A DNA stretch of 64,000 nt, from positions 1,918,606 to 1,982,605 of the forward strand of contig MU271144.1 of the NCBI GenBank assembly GCA_021432605.1, in the 5' to 3' direction. Every line of letters starts with the position of its first letter. Position 1 is the first letter of the stretch. Below the pieces are notes generated by a model that was not told where the DNA came from, searched no databases, and saw only the letters and a program-made list of their open reading frames with translations. This DNA is from Coniochaeta sp. PMI_546. Lineage: Eukaryota > Ascomycota > Sordariomycetes > Coniochaetales > Coniochaetaceae. The position numbers were made by a program, and so were the translations under genes. Positions 42,962 through 54,230 of this stretch are shown one piece after another.

Positions 42962-45026
42962 CACAGCATGAGCTCAGTGAACTTGGGAACTCTCCCTCTC
43001 CTACAGCATCTGCGGGAGGTCCAACTTGGGGTATGACGATGGCCAGTTGGTAAGTTACAGGATTCTCTAGCGCAGCTTGCAGCAGCGAGGGAACCACTAC
43101 GGTCGACGGCAGTCTCGAAGTTGCATCAGCTGCCCAGGTTCTGCTCTGCAGCACGCAAGGACAAATGCAGCTAGGGTTACGGAAGACAACTTGGGCGTAC
43201 GTGCTGTTTGTACACGAGTCCTCATAGAGGATGTCTGTGTCAATGTTCCTCCGCAACGAGTCGCTGAACCTCTCCCTAGGAATTGATCTTACCACGGAAG
43301 GGGTTACTCAGAGACAAAGAAGGGTTACCCTACACAATCTGTCCGATCCAAAAAAAAGGGCTGGCAACTTACCAACTGCCCATACTATCGGCACAAACTT
43401 TGGTATTACCAAGCACAAAACTCTTCTTTTACGTCCCATCCTAGCGTTCCTGTCATCTTCACCGCAGCAGACGTCTTTTGCCCGAAAAAGGTGTGACAAA
43501 GAGTGGATGCTTTTTGTGCTGTTGGTACACACTTTCATAAAGCTGTATCCATCTGTAACCGAGCCAACATTGGATCAGATCCACATTGTGATGGAACTTG
43601 ACAGTATCGCATTATGCATGTGCTAACTGGATTACGTGGAAGTGGCACTCCAACCAACTGGACCGCCAGGTCGGAACTGACTGGTTGATTATTAGCATCA
43701 AGTCATGGTGTGACAGTTGTGATCGAGGAAAGTCCGGGTCGTTGAAAAGCTCGCAATCCTCTGTAAGTGGAGTTCATCCCCGCCTGCTTCGAGAATTTTC
43801 ACAGAGGCGGTCCCCGACTTGGCCAACGGCAAGCGGACTAGCGGCGGGGGAGGGAAGGCGGACAAAGAGACCCAAGGTTCCAAAGGGCGCAAGCAACCTA
43901 GTGTAAACCCCTCGAGGGAGTCGCGGCCCTCAAAGGGCTGCAGCGTTTCTCGTGGAAATTTTCAATGTACCTACGTTACCTTCGCCTTCAGTGCTCCACC
44001 GAGACTGAGGTGGTTGCGTCCCTCTTTTTGACATGTTTCGAAACAGTGACGACTGACTGCCCTCGGGTCTGGACCGTGTCAGGGTGGATATCCATAGGAG
44101 AATTGTCTGTCGAGCCAGAGAGGGTTGGAGCAATGTGGACTCGCAACGAAGGCAAGGAGCACTGTGGTAGGATGTCCCAGTTACCACACACAGTGGAGTT
44201 GTTTGTTCGAGAGAAATGCTCTCAGGCAGTAAGGCTGTCAGGTTCGGGTGGCTGAGTTGGAAGTTGGGCGTACCACAGTAAACGTACTGTAATTAGCAAG
44301 GTTACTGGACCGCAGCACTACAGTACCTACTGTGGTGGATACACTACTTTGGGAAGAACCGGCTGTGCCTTGCAGGTGCCACCTCACAGTCGCGGCCCGG
44401 CTGCGAGGACAGGATCTGCGAAATGTTTGGTCCGGCAAACTCTACGCGGCGCTAGACCCGGTTATGTGGATCTCACAGCCAATCAAATGTACTCTGCCCC
44501 TGGCTAGGACAGGGGTAAAGTACTTTGTTCCCACTGTTCCCCTGGTTCCGCCCGACCTTTGGCCCTCTGGCCCTTTGAGCCCATGGCGCAACGTTTTCTT
44601 CCCTCTCCCTGTCGGCCAACAGTCATCAAGTCGATGGATCAATAAAGACCTCAGACGACTCCCGCTCCCTCGTCTGTTCTTCTCTCTTTCACACCCCACC
44701 CATTCAATCTTTTTTCTGTGTTCTGTCTTCGAAAACAGACTACTTCGTCTTACATTCCTTCAGTCGAGCAGAGCTCCTCAAAACACACCTTCATTTTCAG
44801 TCTCAGGACGAATCCAGCCTCCAATCCACTCCCAGTCACCGGGAAACTTTCGACTCCAGGTTCAACATTCCAGCCAGTGCCAGCCACTTGGGTTCATCAC
44901 CAGAGTCACCACCAACCAACATTCTTTCAAACGAGAGAGGCTTCGGTCCTATATCAGAGTTTACAAGGACGCTCATTGCATCCCAACCTCCTGTCCCTCC
45001 ATTCAATCACACTCTCAGCCATCAAC
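42962..45026. other. intergenic, 2.1 kb
   Basis: 3' region of the Efm6 gene at left and promoter/leader of the secreted protein at right. The 400 bp before 45027 are strongly C/T/A-rich (for example around 44680-44780), like a long fungal leader. TACCTAC-type strings lie near 43970 and 44320. No gene or repeat family was recognised. Confidence 0.45.
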
Positions 45027-45912
45027 ATGAAGTCTGCTGCTGTTTTTATCGGCCTCGTTGCCGCCACTGTTGTTGCTCAGCCCCATGGCCACAAGCACCG
45101 TCAGGCCCACAACCACGGTCATGACAAGCGCGATCTCGTCACTGTGATCGAGACCGAGATGGAAGTCGTTACTGTCACGGAGTACATTGACGATACCACG
45201 ACCACCTGGGTCACCCCCGAGGCCAAGGCTACTGTCACCACCTCACTCGCAAAGGCTGTTCCCACAACCACCGAGGTCCCTGGACAGTTCTTCGAGGGCG
45301 CTTCTTCCAGTGCCGCCAGCAGCCCATCCAAGCCGACAGCCGCTGCTCCGGATACTCCCACCGTTGCTCCTGTTGTTGTCCCCACCACCTCCGTTGAAGC
45401 CCCAAGCCCTGCTGCCCCAGCATCCACGCCTGTCACCACGGCTCCTGCTGCACCCGTTGCGGAGCCCACAGTCGCCTCAGTAGCGGCTGCTGCCCCTGCT
45501 GCTGCTCAGTCAAGCAGTAGTACCAGCAGCAAGACAGGCACGGACACGAAGACCGGAGACTTGACCTACTACACCGTCGGCATGGGTGCTTGTGGTGAGG
45601 ACGACACCGGCAAGGACAACACCGACAACATTGTCGCTCTTTCCCACCTGCTGATGGGTCCGGTCTCCAATGGTAACCCAATGTGCGGCAAGACCATCAC
45701 CATCAGCTATGGCGGGAAGACTGTTGTGGCCACGGTCAAGGACAAGTGCATGGGCTGTGATATCAATAACATTGATGGTAAGCGACTCTACGATCATGAT
45801 CTGTGTCAACATTGACGTGCTAATCCTTTTGATAGTCAGTGAAGTTGCATTTGTGTCCTTGATGGGCTCGACTGATGTCGGTCGCCACACAGTCGACTGG
45901 TGGTTCAACTAA
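45027..45912 (+). CDS. secreted RlpA-like double-psi beta-barrel protein
   Basis: Two exons, 45027-45777 and 45836-45912 (intron 58 nt), give 275 residues. A signal peptide ([18 protein letters not shown]) is followed by a His-rich segment ([17 protein letters not shown]) that ends in a Lys-Arg, a possible Kex2 site. A long Pro/Thr/Ala/Ser stalk follows, then a C-terminal double-psi beta-barrel of the RlpA/expansin/barwin kind (about 178-275): [41 protein letters not shown], and [24 protein letters not shown]. Four Cys could form disulfides. Such proteins bind or loosen wall polysaccharides or act as small extracellular proteins of fungi; activity here is unknown. The splice GATG/TC restores the conserved DVSEVAF. 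Confidence 0.85.
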
Positions 45913-47263
45913 GCCACCTGCTCTGCTGATTCCACGATCGGCCCCTGCCGCTGCGCGCATGCCTTCACTTCTTTGACCCCACTTTCTTCTACTTGGACTG
46001 CATGGACCGGCTCCCAGGCGCGAGCTCTGAGAGTCCACGCCAGTCTCCAAGTCTGTCATGATATTTTGCGACTTTCACTCGCCACACTGAGAATGACCAC
46101 ATCGCAAGCGATGTTTACGAATCTTCTTGTTCTGCATGTTCACGGCAAAATGTGGCATAAAAGAAGGCAACAAACGGAAGGAGGGTCAACATGGACATAT
46201 CGATAACCCGGCCGACCGGTGGCGTATGAGGGCGAATTTTGCTTCTTGATTTCAGAGTTACACGGGATCGCAGGGTCAAGCGACATCCTTGATGATGGGG
46301 TACAATTCTAGATTGGATCTTTTTGATACCTGGGCTCGGGCACAAGGCTAGACAATCTGGCACTTGAAGGGATAGCCACACATAAACTTTTAGATTCTGT
46401 TGTATATATTTTTACCAATGTCATGGACTGTTTATCGACGATATTTTGACTCAAGCCTCTTAAGCTCATCATGTGTTACAAGTATTGGCTTTCACCCCAT
46501 CGCCTGTGCTACTGTGTGTAACCCCAATGTAATTGGCATTTGGACTCCATTACTCGATCCGTCGATGGTAGATTCAAGTGTCGTATGCTTCTAAAAACTG
46601 GATTATATGCTATATTTACCATGTCTATGAGCGACATTGAGATGCTGGTGAATGACGTATCCTCCGCACTTGCACATTGTATACATAGTAGGTACCGATG
46701 CTTGACCGTTCCATCCCACTCTCTATTGCAGATAAGACTAAATCTTGCATTGCTTTAGAATTTCCCTGTCGGCAGCATCGCCAAGCTTCTTACCCGTTTC
46801 CGACAAGGCATATAATTAGTGGTACATGTACGTGTACACCAGGGTTATGGTTCAGCAAAGCTTCACCCCTCAGCAGCGGACCAGCCAATGAGCTAAGGAG
46901 TGATCAGCATCGCCTCCTTAGTGTAGCTATCGGCAATCATCAATTCGCATCCAAACACGAGTCGATCATTGAACTTGACGGCCATCTCATCGTTTCATGG
47001 AAGCTTATCTTGACCCGGATCACGCGTTACCATGCATTTTCGCTAATCTCACAGATCTCGGGGTGTGTCTGTGTGCAAATCCAAACAGACCACCTAAGGG
47101 TACATAGGGGCACACCACCGGATACTGACGTCAATCAGTGACACTTCAAATCATACCTTTTTATTTTATCCCTTTTCTTTGCCTGTTTTGACTACTTCGT
47201 CATTATCACGGTACTTCCTGCCCAGCAAACCCAAGGGCAGGAGACACTGCACAAGAGAGAGAG
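45913..47263. other. intergenic, 1.35 kb
   Basis: 3' region of the secreted protein gene at left and CCZ1 promoter at right. Nothing beyond AT-rich runs near 46400-46420 and 47155-47175 was recognised. Short open frames are unsupported. Confidence 0.45.
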
Positions 47264-49900
47264 ATGGCTGCTCCGATCTCCGGTCCCGGCGGCAGCACCG
47301 CGCCTCCAGCCGCCGCGGCCGTGCCGGCGCAGCTGGGCTTCCTGGCCATCTACAACCCCAGCCTGGGCACGACGGACGAGACCATGGAGGACCAGATCGT
47401 GTATTACTCCTCTGTCGTGTCGCCTTCCTCCTCCTCCTCCTCCAGGAAGCAGGGGCGGGGTAGTATCACCGACCCGAGCACCAGGGAGGACCGCAACGAG
47501 CGGCTGCGGCAGATCGGGCTCGCGCAGGGCATGGTCGAGTTCGGCAGGAGTTTCTCGGGGGACCGCCCGGTCGACACGGTCGAGACGGAGAAGAGCCGGG
47601 TAGTCCTGCACGAGCTGGAGCCCGGGTGGTGGATTCTGGCCAGCGTGGATCTGACGAGGCTGCCGGTGGCGGCGGCCGCAACGAAGGATAAGGCCGCCGG
47701 CAAAGAGGGTGGGGCTGCTGCGGCTGCTTCTTTTGAGTACTCGACAAGGGAGGTCAAGCCGGCTGCGCTACTCCTGCAAGATCTGCTGCGGGCGCACTCG
47801 GTTTTTCTGCTGCACCACGATAGCAGCCTGAGCGCGCTGTTCGTGCGCACCAACCGCCAGCGCTTTACCAGCGTCGTTTCGCGCTTCTGGGACGTCTTCC
47901 TGGCGTCGTGGAACGTCATGTTGCACGGGAACCCGCTTCGGAACGTCTTTGGGGGCATCAAGGTCGCCGCTTGCGGGGAGCTTGGTTTCGGAGTCGGGGA
48001 GGAGGAGAGGGGTAGCGGGGAGAGAGAGGTGCTGGAGGGCCTGGTTGGACGGATCGATGGCTTGGTTGATCTCGTCGTTGGCAAGTTCGGCGAGGCGGAT
48101 GAGATCGCTGATGGCAAGCTCAAGACTGGGAGAGAGGTGCCGGAGCAGTGGCTTGGGACCGGCAGCGATCCTGGTGCGGAGGACGGGGCTATCTTTCTCG
48201 GTGTTGGGGCGCTGTCGAGGCACTCGTTGAGGGATGTTACCTTCTGGATGGAAGACCTTTACACTTGGGGCGAGAACGCATATGGTGTCAAGGAGAGCCC
48301 CACGGCGAGGAAACCGCATCCGAGGAGGAAGAAGGCAGCGAGTAAGTCTGCAGTTTCAACTCCCCCTGCTGCTGCTGCTACCCCTAAGGCACCTGCTGTC
48401 GAAGCGCAGTCACCAGACTCGAGCGGTCCGACGGGCTTTCAGCCGCCTCCACCCATTGTGAAGCCAGCAGCAGCACAGGCAGTGGCTAAGCAGACAGGCC
48501 CCCAAAATGCCTCTGGAACTGCCCAGGCTGACAAGGACAATGGTGGACTGGACAAAATGATGGGTTATCTGAAACTTGGCTACGGAACATATTGGTCGCT
48601 GGGAAGCACTCCTCCCCCCGAGGAGGCTGCTTCGGGGCCACCAACAACAGCTGTCGAGCCGTCAGCAGCAAGACCACCTCTATCGTCACGGAGCACCTCC
48701 CAGGATGACGCAGCAGGCCACTACCTGATCGGCCTCATGGGCGACATCGAGGAGACTGGCGCCGGAACAGACGAGCCACCCGATGAAGCAGGGCACAACT
48801 CCCGCATCCTCTTGCGCACAGTCACCGTCGAGCTCGAAAGCGAAGGCACTGACAAGCCCGAGTGCCAAATATCCCACGACCTGGGCAGCAACGACACCGA
48901 GCTGGCTCCCCAGCAGCCAAAGCCAACCAAGTCCCTGGCCTCGTCTTCACGCACCGTGAAAAACAACAATAACAACAGTAGCCAAGACAAGAACAAGACC
49001 AGCGAAAGCAGCCCATCCAAGGACGACGGAAGCTCCCAGACCTCCCGCGGCGACAACGACGAGCCCCGCGACGGCGCGCAGAACCAGCAGACCACCTTCG
49101 ACAGCCAGGACCGCAACAAGACCAGGAAGGTACGCGTGGTGGTCTACGTCAACAAGCCCTTCGTCTTCGTCTTCCTCTTCAACCTGCACAACGACAGCCT
49201 GAACTGGGACGCGACGTACCGGTCGCTGCACCACGAGCTCGCCCCCCTGCGCAGATCGCTGCTGGCCTCCACCTCGTACCGGCCCGACCGCCCCGCCGCC
49301 GCCGACGGCGGGGGCGGGCAGAAGATCTACGACCTCGTCTGGGACCCGAGGAGTCTGACTGTGCACAGCACCATTCCGAATATTCCCGTGGGGAGGGAGG
49401 GGGAGCAGGTCTGGAGCAGGGTGGAGGCGCTGAACACTCATGTGCAGCTGCTCAACACGCACGCCTCGACGCGCGGAGGCGGGAGGGAGATGGAGCTGGA
49501 ACGGACGGCGAAGACGAGTCGGGGGTGGTGGATTGTGTGGAGCCGGGTGCTGGAGAGGGAGGCCGGGAGGGGAGGGAGTGCAGGCTCTGTGGGGGAGGGT
49601 GATGAGCAGGGAGAGGGGGAGGGGGAGGGCGGTCGAAGCCAAGGGGATGGGGCTAGTGGTCGTAGCGGAGGGAGCGGGAGCACGGATGGTGAGATCACGC
49701 TTGTGCAGGATGGTGCTGTCGTGGGGAAGGAGATATTCTTGATCAGGAAGGCGGGAGATCATGCTGGCGGTGTTCGGTCGTACGTCTCTGTGGGAAGTGG
49801 TGGTGGTGGAGGGTGGGCTGACGGTGCAAGTCGGCTTGCGCAGGGTATCGGGGTTGATACGAGGAAGTATATCGAGGGGCTGTTGAGTCTAAATCGTTGA
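47264..49900 (+). CDS. CCZ1: vacuolar fusion protein Ccz1 (Mon1-Ccz1 Rab7 GEF subunit)
   Basis: A single exon of 878 residues. With Mon1 it activates Ypt7/Rab7 on late endosomes and autophagosomes. The N-terminal longin domain begins VPAQLGFLAIYNPSLGTTDE (about 21-40) and continues with LRQIGLAQGMVEFGRSFSGD and SRVVLHELEPGWWILASVDL, the fungal Ccz1 signatures. A middle helical block holds FVRTNRQRFTSVVSRFWDVF and SLRDVTFWMEDLYTWGENAYG. A long Pro/Ser/Gln/Asn-rich linker (about 350-610) separates it from the second longin-like region (about 622-720, VRVVVYVNKPFVFVFLFN). The C-terminal part is Gly/Glu-rich and ends SRLAQGIGVDTRKYIEGLLS. It is longer than yeast Ccz1 (704 residues) because of linkers. 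The gene runs toward the MAF1 gene. Confidence 0.9.
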   Translation: MAAPISGPGGSTAPPAAAAVPAQLGFLAIYNPSLGTTDETMEDQIVYYSSVVSPSSSSSSRKQGRGSITDPSTREDRNERLRQIGLAQGMVEFGRSFSGDRPVDTVETEKSRVVLHELEPGWWILASVDLTRLPVAAAATKDKAAGKEGGAAAAASFEYSTREVKPAALLLQDLLRAHSVFLLHHDSSLSALFVRTNRQRFTSVVSRFWDVFLASWNVMLHGNPLRNVFGGIKVAACGELGFGVGEEERGSGEREVLEGLVGRIDGLVDLVVGKFGEADEIADGKLKTGREVPEQWLGTGSDPGAEDGAIFLGVGALSRHSLRDVTFWMEDLYTWGENAYGVKESPTARKPHPRRKKAASKSAVSTPPAAAATPKAPAVEAQSPDSSGPTGFQPPPPIVKPAAAQAVAKQTGPQNASGTAQADKDNGGLDKMMGYLKLGYGTYWSLGSTPPPEEAASGPPTTAVEPSAARPPLSSRSTSQDDAAGHYLIGLMGDIEETGAGTDEPPDEAGHNSRILLRTVTVELESEGTDKPECQISHDLGSNDTELAPQQPKPTKSLASSSRTVKNNNNNSSQDKNKTSESSPSKDDGSSQTSRGDNDEPRDGAQNQQTTFDSQDRNKTRKVRVVVYVNKPFVFVFLFNLHNDSLNWDATYRSLHHELAPLRRSLLASTSYRPDRPAAADGGGGQKIYDLVWDPRSLTVHSTIPNIPVGREGEQVWSRVEALNTHVQLLNTHASTRGGGREMELERTAKTSRGWWIVWSRVLEREAGRGGSAGSVGEGDEQGEGEGEGGRSQGDGASGRSGGSGSTDGEITLVQDGAVVGKEIFLIRKAGDHAGGVRSYVSVGSGGGGGWADGASRLAQGIGVDTRKYIEGLLSLNR

Positions 49901-50810
49901 AGTTTGAAGTGATACTCTAGGTTTAAAGTCGAGGTCTGGTGGAAGACGACGGGTTGACGGTCAACGCACATGGCATCTTGTCCTACTGATGAGAGAGCAT
50001 ACCTACCTACCCAGCAGGCACATTGCAATTATACAACCATTTTCAGGATCGAATTGAGCCAAGCCAGTTACACACTCTGCGAGACATATCAAAGCAATGT
50101 TCCGTTAGTGCTGAGTGTTAATTTGCAAGAGTCCGGCATTAGAGGAGCCATCGCGCACTGCCAATGTTCACAAGGCTCATTCAGCGGTTGAGGTTGAACC
50201 CAAGTTGCATAACTCTGCTATGAACTGAAAGCCTATCGAGGCTGAGTGTACAAAATCAATGATCCTACGCGTAACCAGCGGTCGGCTTTCCAGACCAGAC
50301 TCGCCATCCTGTCCGAGATCCAAAGAGCCCCTCTCACCGACCCTTGTGAATCCTGGACTCCAGTAAAAGCAAAAACGATTCCCAATATAAAAAACCATGA
50401 TCCGTCACACCGAGCTGGTTGCCATCCAGCTCAAAATTTGAACAGTGGGAGTTAATCACTCGTTCAGTTATCCGGAACTCCTTAAGCGCCAGCTGATTGA
50501 TATAAGCACACCTCAGACAAGCAAATTGAAGGAAAGTGCCATTTCAGGGCAGAGCGGTCATACGGCAAAGTGAAGCAAAGTAAAGACGATTGTGAAAGCA
50601 TCACGACTCGGGTTTCGTGAACGTCCGACGTGAGATGGACGATATTTAGACAGGGCGGCCTTTGCCGTCATCGGAGATGAGTATACCGGCAACGCCGTGC
50701 GGTATTGTCGTGTTGAAATAAGCTGCGGTTGGAAGAAGCAGAGGCGTAAAGCATGACGTACGGAAATTATGTGTTGCCGATGACACAGGAGACCCGCACG
50801 CAGGCCCGAT
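49901..50810. other. convergent spacer, 0.9 kb
   Basis: The 3' regions of CCZ1 and MAF1 meet here. No gene, RNA or repeat was recognised. Confidence 0.5.
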
Positions 50811-51974
50811 TCAAGCCTCAATCTCCATCCTTGCCGCGATGTCCTCGCTGACACCGCGGATCGGACTCTTGTGTATTTGGTCGTCGTCTTCCTCCTGCTC
50901 GTCAACATCGTCGTCTTCCTCGTCCGCCGTCAACTCCCAGTCATTATCGTCTTCGTCGTCGTCATATCCGTACTTGATATCTCCGTCCGAGCCTCGATTC
51001 CACTCCAAGCCGTCGTCATCGTCCATATCATCGTCGCTAGCCGTCACGCGTCGCTCGGCAAATCTATCGCCAAGCCAGAACCGCGCGCGCTTGTTGGCTC
51101 CAGAGTCATCATAGTTGAAGCCGAAGGCCGCCCTTCGCTTGACCGACGATGATAGCGGCTCCATCCCGATGCTCGCCGAGGCACGACGCGCGCCAGGCAG
51201 AGCCATCGGCCTCATGGTCGGACTGGAATGACTCATAACCGGCACACCGCGGACATACATGTAGCAGACTCGTTTCAGCGCCTTGTTGAAGAAGAAGTAA
51301 TGCAGCGCCCAGATGGCGCCCTCGTCCTCGTCGAACGCATCGTCGGCCGGCTGATACGAGAAGACGGTGCAGTCCTTAAGCGTCATCTCCTTGTCGACGA
51401 GCGCCCACATCTGCGGGCCCCACACCGGCGCGGTAGAAGCCAGGCCCGGCGGCGAGTTGCGCGGCATCGCGGCGTCCGGGCTCGGCCGCACGCTGCTGAG
51501 GGTGCTATCAATGTTATTCATCACCCGCCGCAGGTTCTTCTCTCGCTTGAAGTCGGCCGGCCGCAGGACGTGGCTGAAGTCGTAGTCCGGATGCGACGCA
51601 TTCAGCGTTGCAATTAGGTAGGCGAATGTGCGCCGCGATGAAATCTCGGACAGAGGACCGAACGGTGACGATCGGGAGAGATTGAGGCTTGCTGCTAGCG
51701 AGTCGCGCTGGGGCGGCGAGAGAGATGCGCCGAACTTGAGGAGGGCGGCATGTTGTGATTCGAGGGACTTGTCGATGTTCTTGTATAGTTTCTTGTCGGA
51801 ACCGGCAGCCTTCGTCGTGTAGAGATCGCAGCCGCCCGTGACGTGGCAGTCTGGTGTGTCGAAGTTCAACGCGTTGGTAACGACGTCGAACTCGGGAAGC
51901 GATAAGAACTATAAGGTACCCAATGTGAGTCTGACCAACGCGTAATCTTCCGGTAGAAGCGAGCGCACCTTCAT
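50811..51974 (-). CDS. MAF1: Maf1, repressor of RNA polymerase III
   Basis: Two exons, 51974-51969 (six bases, ATGAAG) and 51908-50811 (intron 60 nt), give 367 residues. The joint forms MKFLSLPEFDVVTNALNFDT, the conserved Maf1 start. Family blocks: the A-box begins here and continues through CDLYTTKAAGSDKKLYKNI; SRRTFAYLIATLNASHPDYD at about 90-110; the B/C boxes include EGAIWALHYFFFNKALKRV and CYMYVRGVPVM near 195-225. A basic segment KRRAAFGFNYDDSGANKRAR may be a nuclear localisation signal, and the C-terminal 60 residues are very Asp/Glu-rich. Maf1 represses tRNA and 5S synthesis under stress through TORC1 and PKA control. The six-base first exon means the gene's start codon is separated from the frame by an intron. 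Confidence 0.92.
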
Positions 51975-53433
51975 TGTGAGCTGCGGATGTATGCGCACGG
52001 CTTGGACGAGTGGTACGATTGCGCCTAAGCGGAGTATCTGTTCGAACAGCCGAAGCCGGAGCGGAGAGTGAGTCTTCGGGTGCTGCACGGACTGCAATGC
52101 GAGATCGTCGTCGCGGGAGTATAAGACCAGGATGGACGAAGTTATCTGTAATAACGTGATGTGGTGCGGCAGTTCAAGCTTAGGACGCAGGTTGCGCAAT
52201 GCTGGCGACTTGATGGTGATGTGGGGTGGTGGATGATGTCTGTCGTCGCAGTAAGTTGGCGGTTTCCGCTCGGAAGAGGAGGCAATCGCGGTCGCTCGGT
52301 CTGTTCGTTAGATCTGACAAAGGCCAGACGCTACAGGCGTCTAGCAGGCAAACAGAGCAAGTGCAGACATGGAAAGTTGCGGGTTTTGGTGGTCGGTGAT
52401 TGATGATCGGATTGTTGGAAGAGTGGGATTGAAGTGGGAAGGAACGATTCGCAATCGGCGAGTTCAGGGCTCTATCTTGGAACCCTTGGAAGGCGGCTGA
52501 TAGTGTCCTCGTTACCGTGCCGTGCAGACGTGGTTGAGGGCAGTGCCATGTCAGATGTCAGACAACCGGAACCGGAAAGGGGGGGCCTGTGCGTTGGATG
52601 CGTGGATTGCGTGGGTGCGTGGGTGCGTGGGCTCGCTATGTTGATCGCTGCTGTTTCCCCTCACACACCATCATCTAGTCACTGCTAGTCAGCTGATAAC
52701 GAATAGGAGGCACCAAAATCCCCACGAGCACCAGTTCGGAGCCAACAGAAGCCAACCGACGCGTTTTCCACACACGTGTAGAATGTAGACGATAGATAAA
52801 CGCACGTCGAATTGACTCGTCCATGTGTGCAGCTGATCGAACAGGTGTGTATTGCTGAGTTGGTGGGAATTAGCCAGAGCTGTCTGCCTGTCAATGCTTC
52901 GAGCTCCCGAGACTCGACTGGCTTCCCTCGCGTCCCCGCCATCATCAAATAATGTCGATGATGTCAGCGACCTGCCCGAGGTGCCGAGTCGGATCCGGGC
53001 CTCGATAAGCTGGACTAGGCTGCTGCTGTTCTGCGTCTGCTTCTTCTTTTAGAAAAGCGTCTATCTACATTGTACCCATGTCTCATTTGCCGGAGGGAGT
53101 TTGCTCCCTCCTGATGGGAATATGTAGCCCAGCGCCCTCTCTTCTCATCTCTCGCATCTCGCGGCGCTTCGATACGTACGCCATGTCCGCCCCCCAACCA
53201 TGTCCCGGGGCATCTTCTGCGACCACGTCTGTTTGATCGTGTCGACCAAGTGCCGTCTCTTCAAACGAGGCCCGCGTCTGTTATCGCTTTCACAATATCT
53301 TCCATACCCTGCCCAGGGGAAGACACTGATTAGCTGCCAACCGATCTGCAAAAAGCCATGGCTCTCTGTCCCCAAGACGGAGTCACTGTCGGTTGAAGAT
53401 ATATAGAAAAGTGTGGTGATACACGTTGGTTCG
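51975..53433. other. intergenic, 1.5 kb
   Basis: Promoter side of MAF1 at left and 3' region of the AP-1 sigma gene at right. A GTGGGTGC tandem tract lies near 52606-52630. Short open frames are unsupported. Confidence 0.45.
52606..52630. repeat. short tandem repeat (GCGTGGGT)n
   Basis: About three copies of the 8-bp unit GCGTGGGT follow a degenerate GCGTTGGATGCGTGGATT stretch. It is intergenic and looks like a G-rich microsatellite. Confidence 0.75.
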
Positions 53434-54230
53434 CTACATGATCTTCGTGACTTCGTCCTCGACCTAAGGAAATCGAGCGATAGGTGTCAGCGCCAAGGGC
53501 AACTCGAGAGATGCGCACCCTGGGGAAAAGAGGCACCGGTCCATCACGTAGAGAAAAGAGATAGGAGAGAGGCCACATACCTCCATGTCTTCGAGCGAAT
53601 CCTGCTGTGCTATGCATCGCAGCACATTCTTCTTGCTGCTTTCCTGAAGCTCTCCGGCCAGCAAGAGCTCGTCTAGGATGTAGTAGGCTTTTGTGAAGGA
53701 GAAGATGATGTCGAGCTCGCACACGTTGCCGTAGTACTTGTCCATCTGTTCGACGTAGCGGTGGATGATTTCGAGCGTGATCAATTCGTTGTCGTCCGAG
53801 GAGCAGCCGGCAATGAAGAACAGGGATGCGTATCTGCGGTAGACAATCTTGGTGTCTGAACGTCAAGTCAGTACCGGCACTGGCAGCGAGGAGACACGAC
53901 GCAAAGGGTTCCAGCAGTACCCTTATATTCTAGAAAGTTGCACATCCGCGTTCGACGGGCAAGCACAAGCTGGGAGACATCCTTGACAATCTTTGCCTTC
54001 TCCTTTGGAGAGAGTGTAGTGAACCATTTGGCCAGGCGCTGTGCGCGATACCCTGTCAGCAATGGAGGAGCAAGGAGCAGTGATGGCTGGTAGCCACCAT
54101 GAGGCGGTAACGACGCACCACTTTGCCCTGCCGCGACAGGAGGATGAGATAGCTAGATGAATGTTAGTCTGCAACACTCTTGGCAGATGATAATCTTCCT
54201 CTCGTAGGGTACGGCATACTTGATGGCCAT
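53434..54230 (-). CDS. APS1: AP-1 clathrin adaptor, sigma subunit
   Basis: Five exons, 54230-54220, 54152-54119, 54038-53921, 53855-53581 and 53463-53434, give 155 residues. The small chain of the AP-1 adaptor works in trans-Golgi/endosome sorting. The sequence runs [47 protein letters not shown] and [20 protein letters not shown], then [20 protein letters not shown] and [20 protein letters not shown], ending [15 protein letters not shown]. The longin-type fold, with [10 protein letters not shown] and the dileucine-binding side, matches AP-1 sigma rather than AP-2 or AP-3. Five exons in under 0.8 kb, the first coding only 11 bases, make this the most split gene here. All joints keep frame. 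Length is the family's usual 155-160. Confidence 0.95.

Noticed and set aside
48947-49762. 271-codon minus-strand frame opposite CCZ1
   Set aside because: Composition of Pro/Leu/Val/Arg runs mirrors the low-complexity linker of CCZ1.
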